Positions 1-10,896 of a DNA stretch of 64,000 nt are shown piece after piece. A program made the translations under genes and the position numbers. This DNA comes from Lyophyllum atratum (lineage: Eukaryota > Basidiomycota > Agaricomycetes > Agaricales > Lyophyllaceae), in the NCBI GenBank assembly GCA_014905825.1, contig JACGCN010000013.1:248001-312000 (forward strand), given 5' to 3'. How positions within the stretch are numbered: the stretch's first letter is position 1; every line of letters starts with the position of its first letter. Under the pieces are notes generated by a model, which was not told where the DNA came from, did not search any database, and saw nothing but the letters and a program-made list of their open reading frames with translations.

Positions 1-162
1 GAAATTGCAGCCATCGATGATGCCGGTGCCAAAGGTCCACCCTCCACATCTTTCATCCGCAAGGTCTCGCGCAAAGTTGTGTGTGGTTTTTCCACAGTTG
101 CTGCAGTATGTGCCGTATACATTTTGGTTAGAGTTGGGATGTATGTATACGCTTTCCGGTGA
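1..162 (+). CDS. Aldo-keto reductase, last exon only (5' part outside window)
   Basis: The window opens inside a reading frame starting EIAAIDDAGAKGPP and ending at TGA 160-162. This matches the C-terminus of the complete aldo-keto reductase that follows, whose last exon reads EIAAIDLAGAKGPP, so it is the tail of a tandem paralogue. As in the next gene, the family end is followed by a hydrophobic stretch (roughly VVCGFSTVAAVCAVYILV), which suggests a C-terminal membrane anchor. The two tails are clearly related but divergent, so the duplication is not recent. The catalytic part lies upstream of the window and cannot be assessed. Confidence 0.75.
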   Translation, partial: EIAAIDDAGAKGPPSTSFIRKVSRKVVCGFSTVAAVCAVYILVRVGMYVYAFR

Positions 163-540
163 AGCGGTGGTTTGGTCTACTTGCCCATGGCGTTATGCAC
201 TGTTCGCGACCAGCCAGGATCTATGCTTCCATACGTCATTCAAACGCAGGTGGCGAACTATGAGGAGAGAAGGGCAGCCACTAATAAGTTTTGAGCGCGA
301 TTTTCATATTATTGACTGCCAAATATACGACGCGCGAAATCTCCGAAACTTGTCTGTGTCGTTGCAGAGACGGATAACGAATGTATTTATAGATATGTTG
401 AGCGTGTCAGTGTTCGGATCTGCCCGACAGGCAGATATGCAAAATATGGACTTCACAACGCCCATCATGGTCCTCCAGCCTGCTCTCTTCCTCTGCGACC
501 CTGCATCCGTGTACGAATAGTGGTGTATTGAGGTATCGGT

Positions 541-1917
541 ATGCCTTTTGGAACAGTGAAACTCAACGATGGGAATGAAGTCAGTCGTCGCCATACTTGT
601 CCGCATGTCCGAGGTTGAGGAACTCACCTATGCTCTCAGATACCTGCGATAGCCTTTGGAACAGGCTCGGTCAATAAGAATAGCAGTGCGAGGGACATTG
701 TCATGCAGGCCATAGAAACAGGTTTCTCTCACATCGACACCGCGCAAAGTGAGTATTCCTTCCGCGTTCAGGACCAACCCAGCGCTAATCAACAGCTCCA
801 AAGTTTACCACAACGAAGCTAGCGTAGGGGAAGCCATTCGGGAGAGCGGGCTATCAAGAGAGGAGCTGTTCATTACCACAAAGTACTTCTCCAGACCTAT
901 TCAAGAGAGTGTTCGCGACAGTCTGGCGAAGGTCAGTACACGGTGTCGCCGTCGGGTCGCAAGCTTCCGTTGCTGATTGGAAAGGCATTTACAGCTCGGT
1001 ATCAAGTCCACCGACCTTTATCTCATTCACACACCCGCTACCGTGTTACACGACCTTGAAGGTGCTTGGAAAGAGCTTGAGAAGGTCAAGGAGGATGGTT
1101 TGACGAGGTAATGTCTACACTCCCTGTTTTCCTGGACGTCATTGACGCCTTTTACGTCAATCAGGAGCATCGGCATCAGCAACTTCAATGTTGAAGAGAT
1201 GCAGAAGATCATGAAGGTCGCGAAAGTCAAGCCTGCCGTCAACCAGGTCCGTATCTACTCTTGCTGCATATACATGCTTCATCAACAAAACCTTTCGCCC
1301 CTCAACCATAGATTGAACTCCACCCCTACAACTATGCAGAGCAGAAGAAGATTCTCGAGTACTCTGCCAAGCATGACATCGTCATCGAAGCCTACAGCAG
1401 TCTCACGTACATACTCCGCAGTCCCAACTCTCCATTCCACCTCATCTGACCTGAGTATTCGCACAGCCCCATAACCAAGCACCCTGGTGGGCCTGTAGAC
1501 GCCCCCGTCAACGCCGCGGCCAAAAGGCTCAGTATCACACCAACACAGGTCATCCTGGCCTGGGCGAAAGCTAAGGGCGTCGTGATCGTGACGTCAGTAC
1601 CACTTGTTGATCTTGCAGCTTTTGACCACTTATCATGCATGCGCAGGACGAGCTCGAGGAAGGAACGCCTCGAAGAGTACCTCGCCGTCGCTGATCTTCG
1701 TATGTCCCTTCTCTACTCGATTCTCCATCGCCTCCCCTGTACTAATTTGTGACTAGCTCCTCTAACAGACGAAGAAATCGCCGCCATCGACCTTGCAGGT
1801 GCCAAAGGGCCGCCTGCAACTTTTTTCGGCGTACAGATCCCGCTGAAAACTGCTCGTAGCGTTGTAGCCTTCGCTGCAGCGTGTGTCATATATACGTTGT
1901 ATAAGGCTGGTGTCTGA
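541..1917 (+). CDS. Aldo-keto reductase with C-terminal membrane anchor
   Basis: NAD(P)H-dependent reductase of aldehydes and ketones, AKR superfamily. Nine exons can be joined without a break: 541-579, 640-748, 804-931, 995-1107, 1165-1246, 1312-1406, 1467-1592, 1647-1699 and 1757-1917, giving 301 residues. The start MPFGTVKLNDG leads into the family's IPAIAFGTGS strand. The catalytic tetrad is visible: Asp in HIDTAQ, Tyr in IYHNE, Lys in FITTKYF and His in YLIHTP. The SIGISNF segment and the C-terminal KERLEEYL helix are also typical. The last 25 or so residues are hydrophobic (SVVAFAAACVIYTLYKAG), unusual for this normally soluble family, so an endomembrane tail anchor is inferred. The tandem partner upstream shares this tail. 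The substrate cannot be predicted. Confidence 0.9.
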
Positions 1918-2503
1918 CCTGAATGTGTTTTGTTGTGACATGCGGTCTTCGTGTGCACTCGCTTAACTCAGCTGCCCTTTCCTTGGGTTCATGCTGACAT
2001 GATCTTTGGATTGGTCGCATCTCCCCCGAAGTGCATCTCCCCCGAAATGAAATTAATTGTTCCCCGATATCTAGACCTCAACATGTACCAATGCAATGCG
2101 GTATGCAAAGTGGTCATGAAGATGGGACCCGATAGAATCTCTCTCACGTCCAGGATCGTCCAAAGGACTCTGGCCCGCGGTACACACATGTACTCACCAG
2201 ATAGTGTTAAAAACACGAGACATATGCAGAATTCATGGCCAACTCGCCCTCTGGGAGTCAAACCGCAGTTCTCCACTCGGCAGACGAAACTCCCCGTGAT
2301 CCAGGGTTTCAATCCGGAGATCTGGAGGCTTCGAGGATCAGGCCCTTGTTCAACTTTCATCGATTTCTTGGCTGCACCGCTGCGCTCGGCCTACTCGTTT
2401 CCGTTAAATAGGAATGCGAAACTCCGTTCGAGACATCATCTCTTTCACGCTTCTCCCAATCTAACACTCATCTATCAAACCCCCATTATCGAATTCTCTA
2501 TCG
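1918..2503 (+). promoter_or_regulatory. Intergenic region / promoter of the extended SDR
   Basis: No coding exon is recognisable here. A TATA-like TTAAATAGG lies at 2404-2412, 100 bases before the chosen ATG at 2504. The same box and spacing recur in the relic copy near 4.4 kb, which supports both the box and the start codon. Confidence 0.45.
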
Positions 2504-3902
2504 ATGACTCTTATCTTGGTGCGTCGACTTCAGCGGCTCTAATCACAGTCTTCTCATTCTTGATCCAGGTAACTGGCATCAACGGGTTTGTCGGATCCCA
2601 TGTGGTCTTGCAACTCATCGAGGCTGGTTATAAAGTTCGCGGGTGGGTCTTTGTAACTCAAGCATTGCTTTCAAACCATGATGATGTTTTCCATTCCATT
2701 AGCACCCTCCGCGGCGGCAAGATCGATAACTTCAGGAACGTTTTCGGCTCCAAGTTTCCTGCTCTCGAGGTGGTGCAAGTTGAGGATGTTGGCACTGGAG
2801 ACCTCACTGACGCCTTGAAAGGTACCTTCATCCTTTCTATTATTTTATTGTCTCCGGATTCAATCATTGGACACTTTCAGGCGTCGATGCCATCATACAT
2901 GTCGCATCACCCTGGCCCCACAAAGGACCCGGTCCCAAGGAGTGCCTAAATGTAAGCTATCAGATTCGCGATTTGAGTTTCCTATTCATCCATAAAAGAT
3001 CGCCGTCGAAGGCTACCTCAACGTCCTTCGCCAGGCTCTCAAGAATGGTGTCACCAAAGTCGTCATGACAGGAAGCTGGGCTTCGAGTATCGATCGTATG
3101 TCCATCTGACGCGATATCCTTGCATTCCTGATCTCATATTGCCTTACAGCTACTCTCAAGCAAGCCTTCGATGGCCATGTCAGCACCGAGAAAGGTTGGA
3201 TCCTATATCCCGACATACATCGATACTGACTGATCACCTCAGACTGGGGAAACGTCACTGAAGATGAATTACTCGCCGGAGAACACGATCCCGTATGGAC
3301 CTACATCGCTGCCAAGACCCTCGCCGAACGCGTGGCTTGGAAGTTCGCGGGATCAGAGCGTTCCTTGGATCTCTCGATCGGTAAGCCACAAGACCACCTA
3401 ATATATGACGTTAGCTCATGGCTACTCTCCAGTCGCCCCGCCCTTTATCTACGGACAGTTCGCTCCCGGCTTCCCCCTGCCAGAGCAGAGCACCATGAGC
3501 ACTAATCAGCACATCTATACCCTGTTCAAGGGTGCCATTCCGCCTCCTCTTCCTCCGTTATTCTGTGACGTCCGTGATGTTGCCAAGGCACACGTTGCGG
3601 CGCTACTCGCGCCCAAGAGCGTCTCCAGCGTTGAAGAGAAACGCTTCCTTATTTCTGGCGGCTTCTTGATCTGGAAGGACGTGGTCGAGTATTTGCATCA
3701 GACCCGCCCCGAACTCAAGGACCGTCTCCCCGCGCTTGATGCCACGTTTCCCGCGTTTCCCGGTCCCCCCTCTACTATTGACGCGACGCGTGCCAGGACA
3801 GTCCTTGGGATGGAGAAGTACCACACCTGGAAGGAGACGATTGATGGCGCGGTCGATGGATTGTTGGAGGCTGAGAAGGCTTGGAACGCCGTCGATGCTT
3901 AG
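2504..3902 (+). CDS. Extended short-chain dehydrogenase (dihydroflavonol reductase / methylglyoxal reductase-like)
   Basis: NAD(P)-dependent reductase of the extended SDR family (fungal GRE2/ketoreductase and plant DFR/CCR relatives), probably cytosolic. Eight exons join in frame: 2504-2518, 2569-2642, 2703-2821, 2881-2951, 2999-3095, 3150-3194, 3243-3380 and 3433-3902, giving 342 residues. The first exon has only five codons (MTLIL). It is followed directly by the Rossmann motif TGINGFVGSH, then DAIIHVASP, the TGSWAS strand and the active site Y-I-A-A-K in TYIAAKTLAE. The C-terminal substrate domain ends with a conserved DATRARTVLG segment. Length and motif order are normal for the family. 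The substrate is unknown. Confidence 0.9.
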
Positions 3903-4339
3903 GAAAGTAGCAGTCAGCGCTGGGTATGTGTTTGGGAGTTTTAATAAGGGCTTTTAGTAATTTGCGGGTTAGGATGAGTTATATGTTTTAAGACGAAAGG
4001 ATGATGAGGATCGTCGCTGAACATGATGGGAGGTAGGTTGTTCAAAACCAAGCAGCTCGGTCTATTGATTATGTCGATCAGAAACTGAAGGAGTTGCAGT
4101 CTTGATTACTATGGCTCATCTCAGCCGTCCGACTTCCTATTTCTGATGAGTTCCACTGTCCGTCACTCTGCTAGCACATTGGTCACGACCAAAGTTATCC
4201 AGCAGTGGGTATTTTGTCATCTATGTATTCCTACTCTTACAGAAACTCGTTCTGCTAGAGGTTTTAATGATGAGTATGCTGCGCGTGCTCCGCACCGAGT
4301 GTATGTCTAGCAATCAAAAACTACGCGTTTATGCTTCAT
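3903..4339. other. Intergenic, no gene seen
   Basis: About 440 bases downstream of the SDR gene, with no reading frame, RNA gene or repeat that I can support. Confidence 0.5.
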
Positions 4340-4580
4340 TTAGGCTGCGCATAGAAACTCCTCCATTCGTTTAAATAGGGATGGGAATCCTCTGTCGAGT
4401 CATTATCTGACCCACACTTTTCCAGTGCAATACGCATCTCTCAAAACCCTATTTTCTTTCCATGGCTCTTATCCTAGTACGCGCTTCCATAGGCTCCATC
4501 TTGGAAAGCTTCCATCAAGCACAAAACCAAGACACCAGCTCTCATAATCACTGACGTTTCGAAGAAAACTACAGTTACGT
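4340..4580 (+). pseudogene. Relic copy of SDR promoter and first exon
   Basis: This stretch repeats the start region of the SDR gene at 2.4-2.6 kb in the same order: a GGCTGC...TCGTT segment, a TTAAATAGG box at 4371-4379, a similar leader, then an ATG at 4462 followed by codons for M-A-L-I-L (the gene has M-T-L-I-L) and a donor-like break. Box-to-ATG spacing is 91 bases here and 100 in the gene. After about 4580 the likeness fades, and no Rossmann or YxxxK exons follow. It is best read as the surviving 5' end of a tandem duplicate whose body was lost. The alignment was made by eye. Confidence 0.55.
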
Positions 4581-4765
4581 ATGTATGTGACAGTCGATTT
4601 CGGGATGACGAGAATTGGCGTTGCCGCCATGAATGGCCGTCCTAAACCCCAGAAATTCGAATTGGAAGGGTTACATAGTCACTGTAGAGACCTGAATAGT
4701 TGAATCATGTCGCTAGGTCATCGAGAACATTGCTCGTATAATCAAGAATTTTCCCTCCTCCAGCG

Positions 4766-4851
4766 TCTTTGCTAGTATATCGGTTAGTACACGCGCTTGT
4801 CATGTATGCCTCTATACGCGCGAAAGCTGGGTTCGACTCCCAGGCAGAGAG
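4766..4851 (+). tRNA. tRNA-Asp (GUC) with a 14-base intron
   Basis: A full cloverleaf can be drawn. The acceptor stem TCTTTGC pairs with GCAGAGA (one G-U pair), with discriminator G at 4851. The D arm is GTATATCGGTTAGTAC. The anticodon stem CGCGC/GCGCG carries loop TTGTCA, so the anticodon is GUC. The T stem CTGGG/CCCAG encloses TTCGACT. A 14-base intron sits one base 3' of the anticodon, the canonical position, leaving a 72-base mature tRNA. Discriminator G fits aspartate identity. A run of six T starts at 4854 and serves as the RNA polymerase III terminator. Confidence 0.93.
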
Positions 4852-4853
4852 AC

Positions 4854-4859
4854 TTTTTT
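4854..4859 (+). terminator. Pol III terminator of tRNA-Asp
   Basis: Six T residues begin two bases after the tRNA discriminator base. Confidence 0.8.
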
Positions 4860-5345
4860 CTTCTTTTGCACAATCTTCATCAGACACTCAGACTTCAGTA
4901 TGCGACTGTTCACAGGTCCGCAGCCCAGGAAATCAGTACTAGTCAGTGACGGGCCACTTCTTAAGGTGAATATACACCTCGCGGTGCTACATTCCACCTC
5001 AGTACACATCGCTTGAGATCTATAAAATTTGTGGCATTGACTGGATAAATATGAGTACCTATGACGAGTATTACGGGGGAGCGCGCAGTACAGCCGCATG
5101 TATATGTTCTACTTTTGCTGCTGCAGAGGGGTGAGGTTCGTAAAGCGCAAAACATAAAGAGAAAGGAGTAAAAATGAGGACTATTTGACATGATCGCAAG
5201 GAAAAAACAGGAAAGCACCAGCGATGAAGCGACGGGAAAACAAGTATGGACAAGGAAATAAAAGGAAGAGCATGGCATAGGGAAAACAACCAAGAGGAAT
5301 GGGAAACTCAAACAACGTAGTGTCCACTCTCACAATCCCTGGACC
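4860..5345. other. Intergenic, no gene seen
   Basis: This lies between the tRNA terminator and the 3' end of the kinase gene. I see no coding exon or repeat. It should contain the 3' UTR of the minus-strand kinase. Confidence 0.5.
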
Positions 5346-8214
5346 TCAAACGATCCCCTTCACCAGCATCCCCTCCAAGCGACAATACTCAGGCACGATA
5401 GCTGCATAGGTCATGAAAGCATCCACATCCGGCTCAGCCACCTTCGCCAGCCCCATCTGGGCCTCGACATCCGCTGTTGGTAGTGCAACAACTGGTGTTA
5501 ACGGTGTCGGGCTGGTGGGTGCCCCGCTACCCGTACCATTCGCGCCAATCATCCCCGCAGATAGGAGATTCGTATCAGGCGTCGTGAACGCAGTCGAAGG
5601 CGCAGATAACCCTGGGCTCAAGAGGCTCCCTAGCGAGTCCACCGTCGAACCCGTTTGCGTCCGCACCCTGGAGCTATAGCCAAGGTCCACTCCAGTAGAA
5701 CCAGAACCGAAGGTGCTTCCAGCACCGTACATTCCTCCTCCAATCACACCAACCCCACCCAGCCCAAGACCAATACGATCCTGCATCTCTCGCTCTCTTC
5801 GCTCGCGCTCAAGCTCCTCATCCTCCTCCTCTTCCACAAAGACCGTCGCGCCCAGTCCAAGCCCTGATCGACCACTTCCAATTCCTCCCACACCCGTGCT
5901 GGCGCTCAAACCAGCACCGGCGAGACTATATGACGTGCCAGCCGCGCTCCCCGCTCCGACACTGCTTCCAGCCGCAGCCAAACCATTCACATTCGTCCGC
6001 AGCGCCGCCCCACCCGTCGCCACCCATCTCTTCCCCAGCACTCTCCGCCCCTCCTCCTCGAACCCGACCAACCCCACGCCCATACCGTCCCGATCCCTCG
6101 CCCATACCCACCGCGCAACATACGAAGCCCCGAGTGCAGCTCGCCCGGGGAAGCCACGGGCGGGCGCGTTGCGGTGCGGGCTGACCTGCGCTGCCTCGAC
6201 CTGGGAGGAGGGCACGAGCACAGAGGCGTTAAAGACGTCGCCTACAAGGTTCGCGACGGAAGGGAAGTTTGCAGCGGCGCCAGTGGCGAGGACGCGCGTG
6301 GGAAGCGGGGTGAAGTCGTAGGGGTCGAAGGGGAGGCCTAGGCTCGACAGCATAAGCGCTGACGCTCGAACATGTGGCTGTGCTTGTGGGGCTGGGGAAG
6401 ATGAGCTAGGGTTGGAGGTAGGTTTGCGTGGGGTGCCGAGGACGCCTGTGGCGAGCATGCGGGACCATTTGACGCGGAAAGCGAGGATTTGGGATTCGAC
6501 GAGACACCGGGGGTTGGCACGGAGGTCGCGGAACTCGGTCACTTTGATGCCAGTCTCGAAGCGGTAGATGCCTTTGACATGTGAGAAGGGGAAGCTGTCG
6601 TTCTGGAGATACCAGAAACTGAACAGCTTGTCATCGAGTCTGAAGCTTAGGTGTTAGAAGTTTCGATCGTATGACGGGCTGGAGAACTCACCCTATTGAA
6701 CCGCCAGGAGGCACAATGGCGACCAGCCGATCGAACGCACTCCAGCTCTTTGTGTACATGTCACGGACCAGAGCTCTTGGTACGTCCGCGTTTCTGCTAG
6801 ATAACATGGCAATGTATTTCCTTTTCTCCCCAGGGTCCTGGGCCGGATGTGGAAACAGATTATAGAGGCGTGTTGGTATATAATGTTGTGCTGGTGTCAG
6901 CAGTACATCCATGGGTCCAAAGGAGAGCACAGCATCGTTTTGAGAAGGCAATAGCGAGAGATAAGACGATAGATAGTCTGACGTAAACGGAGCTACGATC
7001 GCATCTGTCTCGAAGTCAGTACATATCACTAAGTCAGAATGCTTGTCACATACCCGATTCAAATCCATAGCGTTCCACAAGATATCGAGAAACATTTCCA
7101 GCACGTCTTCCACCCCCAGAAACATCCACATCCCCGAGCCAACCTCGTACCCTCCTTCCTTCTTCCCGACTACCGCCGACAATGTCTAAAACACCCTCGT
7201 CCCAATATCCTGATGCGCCCGGTTGTCCTGCATTGACTGAACTCGGATTCGCACCATGCACCCACATGCCAGTGGCGCAGGCCTCCGCCTCGCCCATACT
7301 CATCCATTTACCAGCAATTAAACTGCCAAGGAAGGCGCTCGCAAGCTGAACGCGGCCTGTCCGCGCCCATACATCTTGTGGCCAGCTTTCCCGGACCCGC
7401 AAGAGCTGAGCGGCGACCAGGGATGCGTTAGCACATGTGCCAACTCGGTTGACCATGTGATCTGGCCCACCCAGGAGAGCTTCAATCGCGAGCGCATGCG
7501 TGTGTGAGGAGATGTCTAGTGCGATGGGTGTAGTGGGAAGAGAAAAGGAATGGGCAGGGAAATGATTGTGTAGGAGAATGTGAGGGTCTAGTGATGAGAG
7601 TGATGGTACAGTCGTAGATTTCCACCAGACTAGAGCATGCTAAAACAAAGTCGTGAGTACATAAAAGATAGAATATCCGTCTTCACGTACTTGCGCAGCT
7701 CCTCCAATGGACCTTATCCTTGACAAATCGTGGTTTCGAGACAGCTTCTCGAGGAGCATGTCTATTATAAAATGTCACGTGAGTCAGAATAGTGATCGAG
7801 ATCGGACACGTGTAAAGGGAGATTGTGCCAAATCGAGCGAATCAGTTGGACGCCAAAAATTTTGGTTCCGTTTCGCCTGCACACGTCGTAAAATGCCATG
7901 GAACCTTTGACTCACCAAGGCCCTTGATCCACATTTCCACAGGAGTAGTATAAGCATCCCCGGGTGTCGTGAAAATTCCACCCTGTGTTCTGAAGACCCC
8001 AGACGAAGCAAGAGGGAGGAACACAGATTAGAGGAAAGGAAGAAAAATGACACAAGATATGTACGCACTGGTATTCCGGTAGTTCCGTATCAAAATCCAC
8101 ACTCTCCACCCCGACAAGCTCTAGACTCTCGTCAACAATTGTCGCCCGCAGCTGGTCCGTGGCCAGCTCGAGACCCAGGAAGAGAGCCTGTCCGGTTTTA
8201 TGCCCAGTAGACAT
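5346..8214 (-). CDS. FGGY carbohydrate kinase, xylulokinase type
   Basis: Predicted to phosphorylate D-xylulose (or a related ketose) with ATP, feeding the pentose phosphate pathway in the cytosol. Six exons join in frame: 8069-8214, 7916-7989, 7691-7761, 7054-7639, 6692-7004 and 5346-6639, giving about 827 residues. The N-terminal ATPase strand reads LFLGLELATDQLRATIVD, followed by the substrate-side segment GGIFTTPGDAYTTPVEMW, IRSIGGAAQHALVWW, an Asp in PIALDISS, and late KYIAML and YVARWVW segments. The protein ends PEYCRLEGMLVKG. Fungal xylulokinases are usually about 550-620 residues. The excess is a glycine/serine/threonine-rich insert at about residues 610-785, which includes an acidic-basic patch (EEEEDEELERERREREM). 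The usual Asp of the first phosphate loop is Glu here (GLEL). Substrate assignment is by family likeness only. Confidence 0.85.
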
Positions 8215-9298
8215 CTATTTTGGCAGGAATATGAGGATTGGTTCGACGTGGTATCTGGCGCAAGACAGAGGTCTGGCACAGGTGTGGTATGTGGGCGGCG
8301 CGCGGCGGTGAAAGATGCAACCTGAATTATGGCTCGACTGTAAAATGGAACGGGAAGGTGCAAGTTCAGTGGAAGAAGTGCCGGCAGGGAAGTAAAACGT
8401 TAGTCGTCGTCCTGGTGGTCGGTCGTGTAGAAACAATGAAGTGCCAACGCACGTCGTCCACAAAAAAGATGGATCCTCGTCCGTTCGAATTCTCAGGCCT
8501 TCGCGTCCCATCCATCACACTTTTTATTACATAAGCTGCCACTCTCGGCGCTTTCTCACGCGTGAAGTGGCGCTTATTCAGATTTTCCCCAACGACTCCC
8601 ATAACTTTAAGCAGTCTTGCAAGCCCAGCAGTTTGCAGGCTGCAGGATCAGTACGAACGACTCTTTTATTTCCAGAGGACATGACGCTCAGCTCCGGATT
8701 ATGGGATTAACTTCGCCTCACCGTTTCCTGATGGAGCATGACCGCGGATAATGAGCGGTTGTTCGCTAGAATGGAGCTATGTCCTGCTATGTCTTGCTTC
8801 TCTTTTGGTTGTCTGAAAACCGTTGTGGTGACAGATTAGCGGAAGGTAAGCATCAACTATTAGTCACTCCACTTTTTTTGCTTATTTCTCTGTTCACCTC
8901 TCTGATTGACTTTATGCCAGAACCGTATTGTGAAACGTTACTACAAGTTGTAGAACGTATGAAAGGCTGCCGTATCGTTGCGAAAACGCTCCCCGATAGT
9001 TTCCCGATCTATGTTCAGCACCCTTCGATTCCTAGCTCCAAAGGCAAAAGCAGATCGAAATCAGATAATGGAAATGTAGGCAGCCCCAAGGATTACATTC
9101 CGACATCGATTTTGAACGTCATGAGAACTCACGCACAGACTGGGATTGGAACTTCTTGATTCCTGATATAGGATCAAGATCCGTGAGGACGACACGCTCC
9201 ATCCACGTTTTCCTGTCTAGTTTATCATGGTGGCCCTTTCATTCTCCGAGTTTGCGTGATAGCTCTGCCTGACATCGCTGACAGTTGGCCTCCCCGCC
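8215..9298. other. Intergenic, divergent promoter region
   Basis: This region lies between the divergently transcribed kinase and lectin. An open frame on the plus strand at 8779-9159 (126 codons) has a hydrophobic start but no recognisable domain, and I do not call it a gene. Confidence 0.45.
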
Positions 9299-10158
9299 AT
9301 GGCGAGTCAGAATGTCGATCACAAATTGAGGCCTGGGGTGTACCAAATCTTCAATTTCGTCAGCGGCACCACCATCGATCTCTCGGGAACCGACCGCAAA
9401 TCGATCTCAGGTCTTTATCAACTTTTTGGCCATAACTTTCTAGGTTTATTCGTTGTCATCAGGGTTTATTCCACATGAAGGGCCCAACCAAAAGGTATGT
9501 ATTAGTTTTTGTTATGTCGATAATCTACTTAGACGCCACAAAGTGGGAATTTTCGCCTCTTGGGAAGGGGTATTCCATTCGCAGCCTGTATACCGGAGAC
9601 TACATAACTGTCGAAGACGAGATTTACGACGGGGTTTCTATCGTCGCAAGCCCGTATCCACTTAGTTGGGCGTTGGAGGCCGACGATTTCGAGCAAGGCA
9701 TCTGGCGGTAGGCTTAGCTTCTACTGTCATCTCAAATATCGAAATCCTACAATGTTTATCAGGATCGCTTGGCCTAACACTACACGTCTTTTTGTATTTG
9801 ATCTGGCCGATCAAGGTAATAGCAAGCCTGGTACACCGGTAGCGTGTTGATCATTTCTATCATGACAAGTGTTGCTTACTTGATTACTACCTAGATTCAG
9901 CTCAAGGAACGATATCCATTTGAATCCTCCCGTCTCTGGAGGTTTGTACTTCAGAGGGCGACGCCAGAATCTACCGTAGACTCTCGCGCCCCTTCAAACA
10001 TTCCTCACCAACCTGAGTCTCCGATAACCTCGACCGCAGACACTATCATCAACGCGGAGGGTTTGAAGCTCGGTGGGAATGGCGAGCTTACGGTCACGAC
10101 GACTACAACGACTATCACGACGACTGTCACAAAGGTTGCAAAGCTCAATTGCCCTTAG
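9299..10158 (+). CDS. Ricin-B-type beta-trefoil lectin-like protein
   Basis: A small cytosolic carbohydrate-binding-type protein. Five exons join in frame: 9299-9410, 9463-9494, 9544-9707, 9763-9838 and 9895-10158, giving 215 residues with no signal peptide. The fold is recognised from the opening GVYQIFNFVSGTTIDLSG, the QKW motif spanning the second and third exons (NQKWEF), TRLFVFDLADQGNSKPGTPI and the closing LWRFVLQ. These are the repeated Q-x-W-type signatures of ricin-B lectins (CBM13-like). A Thr-rich tail of about 70 residues (TVTTTTTTITTTVT) follows the trefoil. The neighbouring minus-strand paralogues have the same 32-base second exon, and one shares the 164-base third exon. Ligand unknown. 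Only the lectin fold is present, with no catalytic toxin chain. Confidence 0.85.
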
Positions 10159-10574
10159 CTCAGCCTCGCTTCTGCTGATATCGGATACAAACTGCGTAGC
10201 GAATTCAATTGCAAGTAATGGTGGTGAAAGCTCTTCAGGTACAGCCTACTAAGAGACCAACTCATTTCGAACGCCGTCCACTGGAATTCCGTCGATGCGG
10301 CGTCCACGCGCTCGCAAGCGTTATTCGGTAGGATAAGTCCAATGTTCGAGGGAAAAGCAAAGTGGGGTGAGCAGGAATACTGCATGCGGTCAAGTTGGCC
10401 GCAGCCATCTAATGCAGTCACTCGGCGTGCTCGTTCTGTGTGAAGTAGATGGCATCTGGTACACTCGAGATTGTGGATAGAAGAAGTTATCGCATCGCTC
10501 GCTGACGTAGGAGCAATGGACGCAGAAGCAGCCAGTGGAGGTGTGGTAGGGCTGGTCATGGTCATGGGTCCCAT
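10155..10574 (-). CDS. Doubtful open frame, possible small gene
   Basis: A 139-codon frame beginning MGPMTMTSPTTPP, with a TATA-like GATATATAGA about 30 bases upstream of the ATG. It overlaps the 3' end of the lectin gene by four bases in the opposite direction. No domain is recognised, and the part after residue 40 has the look of non-coding translation, so a first exon followed by an intron is as likely as the whole frame. Confidence 0.2.
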   Translation of the reverse strand: MGPMTMTSPTTPPLAASASIAPTSASDAITSSIHNLECTRCHLLHTERARRVTALDGCGQLDRMQYSCSPHFAFPSNIGLILPNNACERVDAASTEFQWTAFEMSWSLSRLYLKSFHHHYLQLNSLRSLYPISAEARLS

Positions 10575-10896
10575 TCAACCTTTTCTATATATCTCATGAT
10601 CCTAAATATGGACCTACTCAGTCGGAGAAGTTTCCACACCGAAAGCGTCATGGGTGCAGCCGTCTGGGAGCTTCTTGGTAAAAAAACATGCGCCTGCAAG
10701 GTGCGTTACCTTGTGGCTGAGAATTTAAGCGGAAAATCGTCCAGTAGCATCCGAGTCGAAGAGTACAAACAACATGCGATTTAATTTGCAATCCGAAATG
10801 GTGATACAAATTTTCCGTTTACATCCCTACTACAAGTCCATCGCAATCCGATCTTCCCTCATACATAGCGCGCTGACGCGCTTAGTCGACTGGACA
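10575..10896. other. Intergenic, no gene seen
   Basis: About 320 bases without a supported coding exon, RNA gene or repeat. Confidence 0.45.

Noticed and set aside
1951..2949. Single 332-codon plus-strand frame over the SDR start
   Set aside because: Its first two thirds are upstream non-coding sequence read through without stops. The Rossmann motif is reached properly by the short MTLIL exon and a GTGCGT intron, a start supported by the relic copy.
5655..6321. Plus-strand open frames over the kinase (for example 5713-6321)
   Set aside because: Antisense to the GC-rich, low-complexity part of the minus-strand kinase. No start context or domain.
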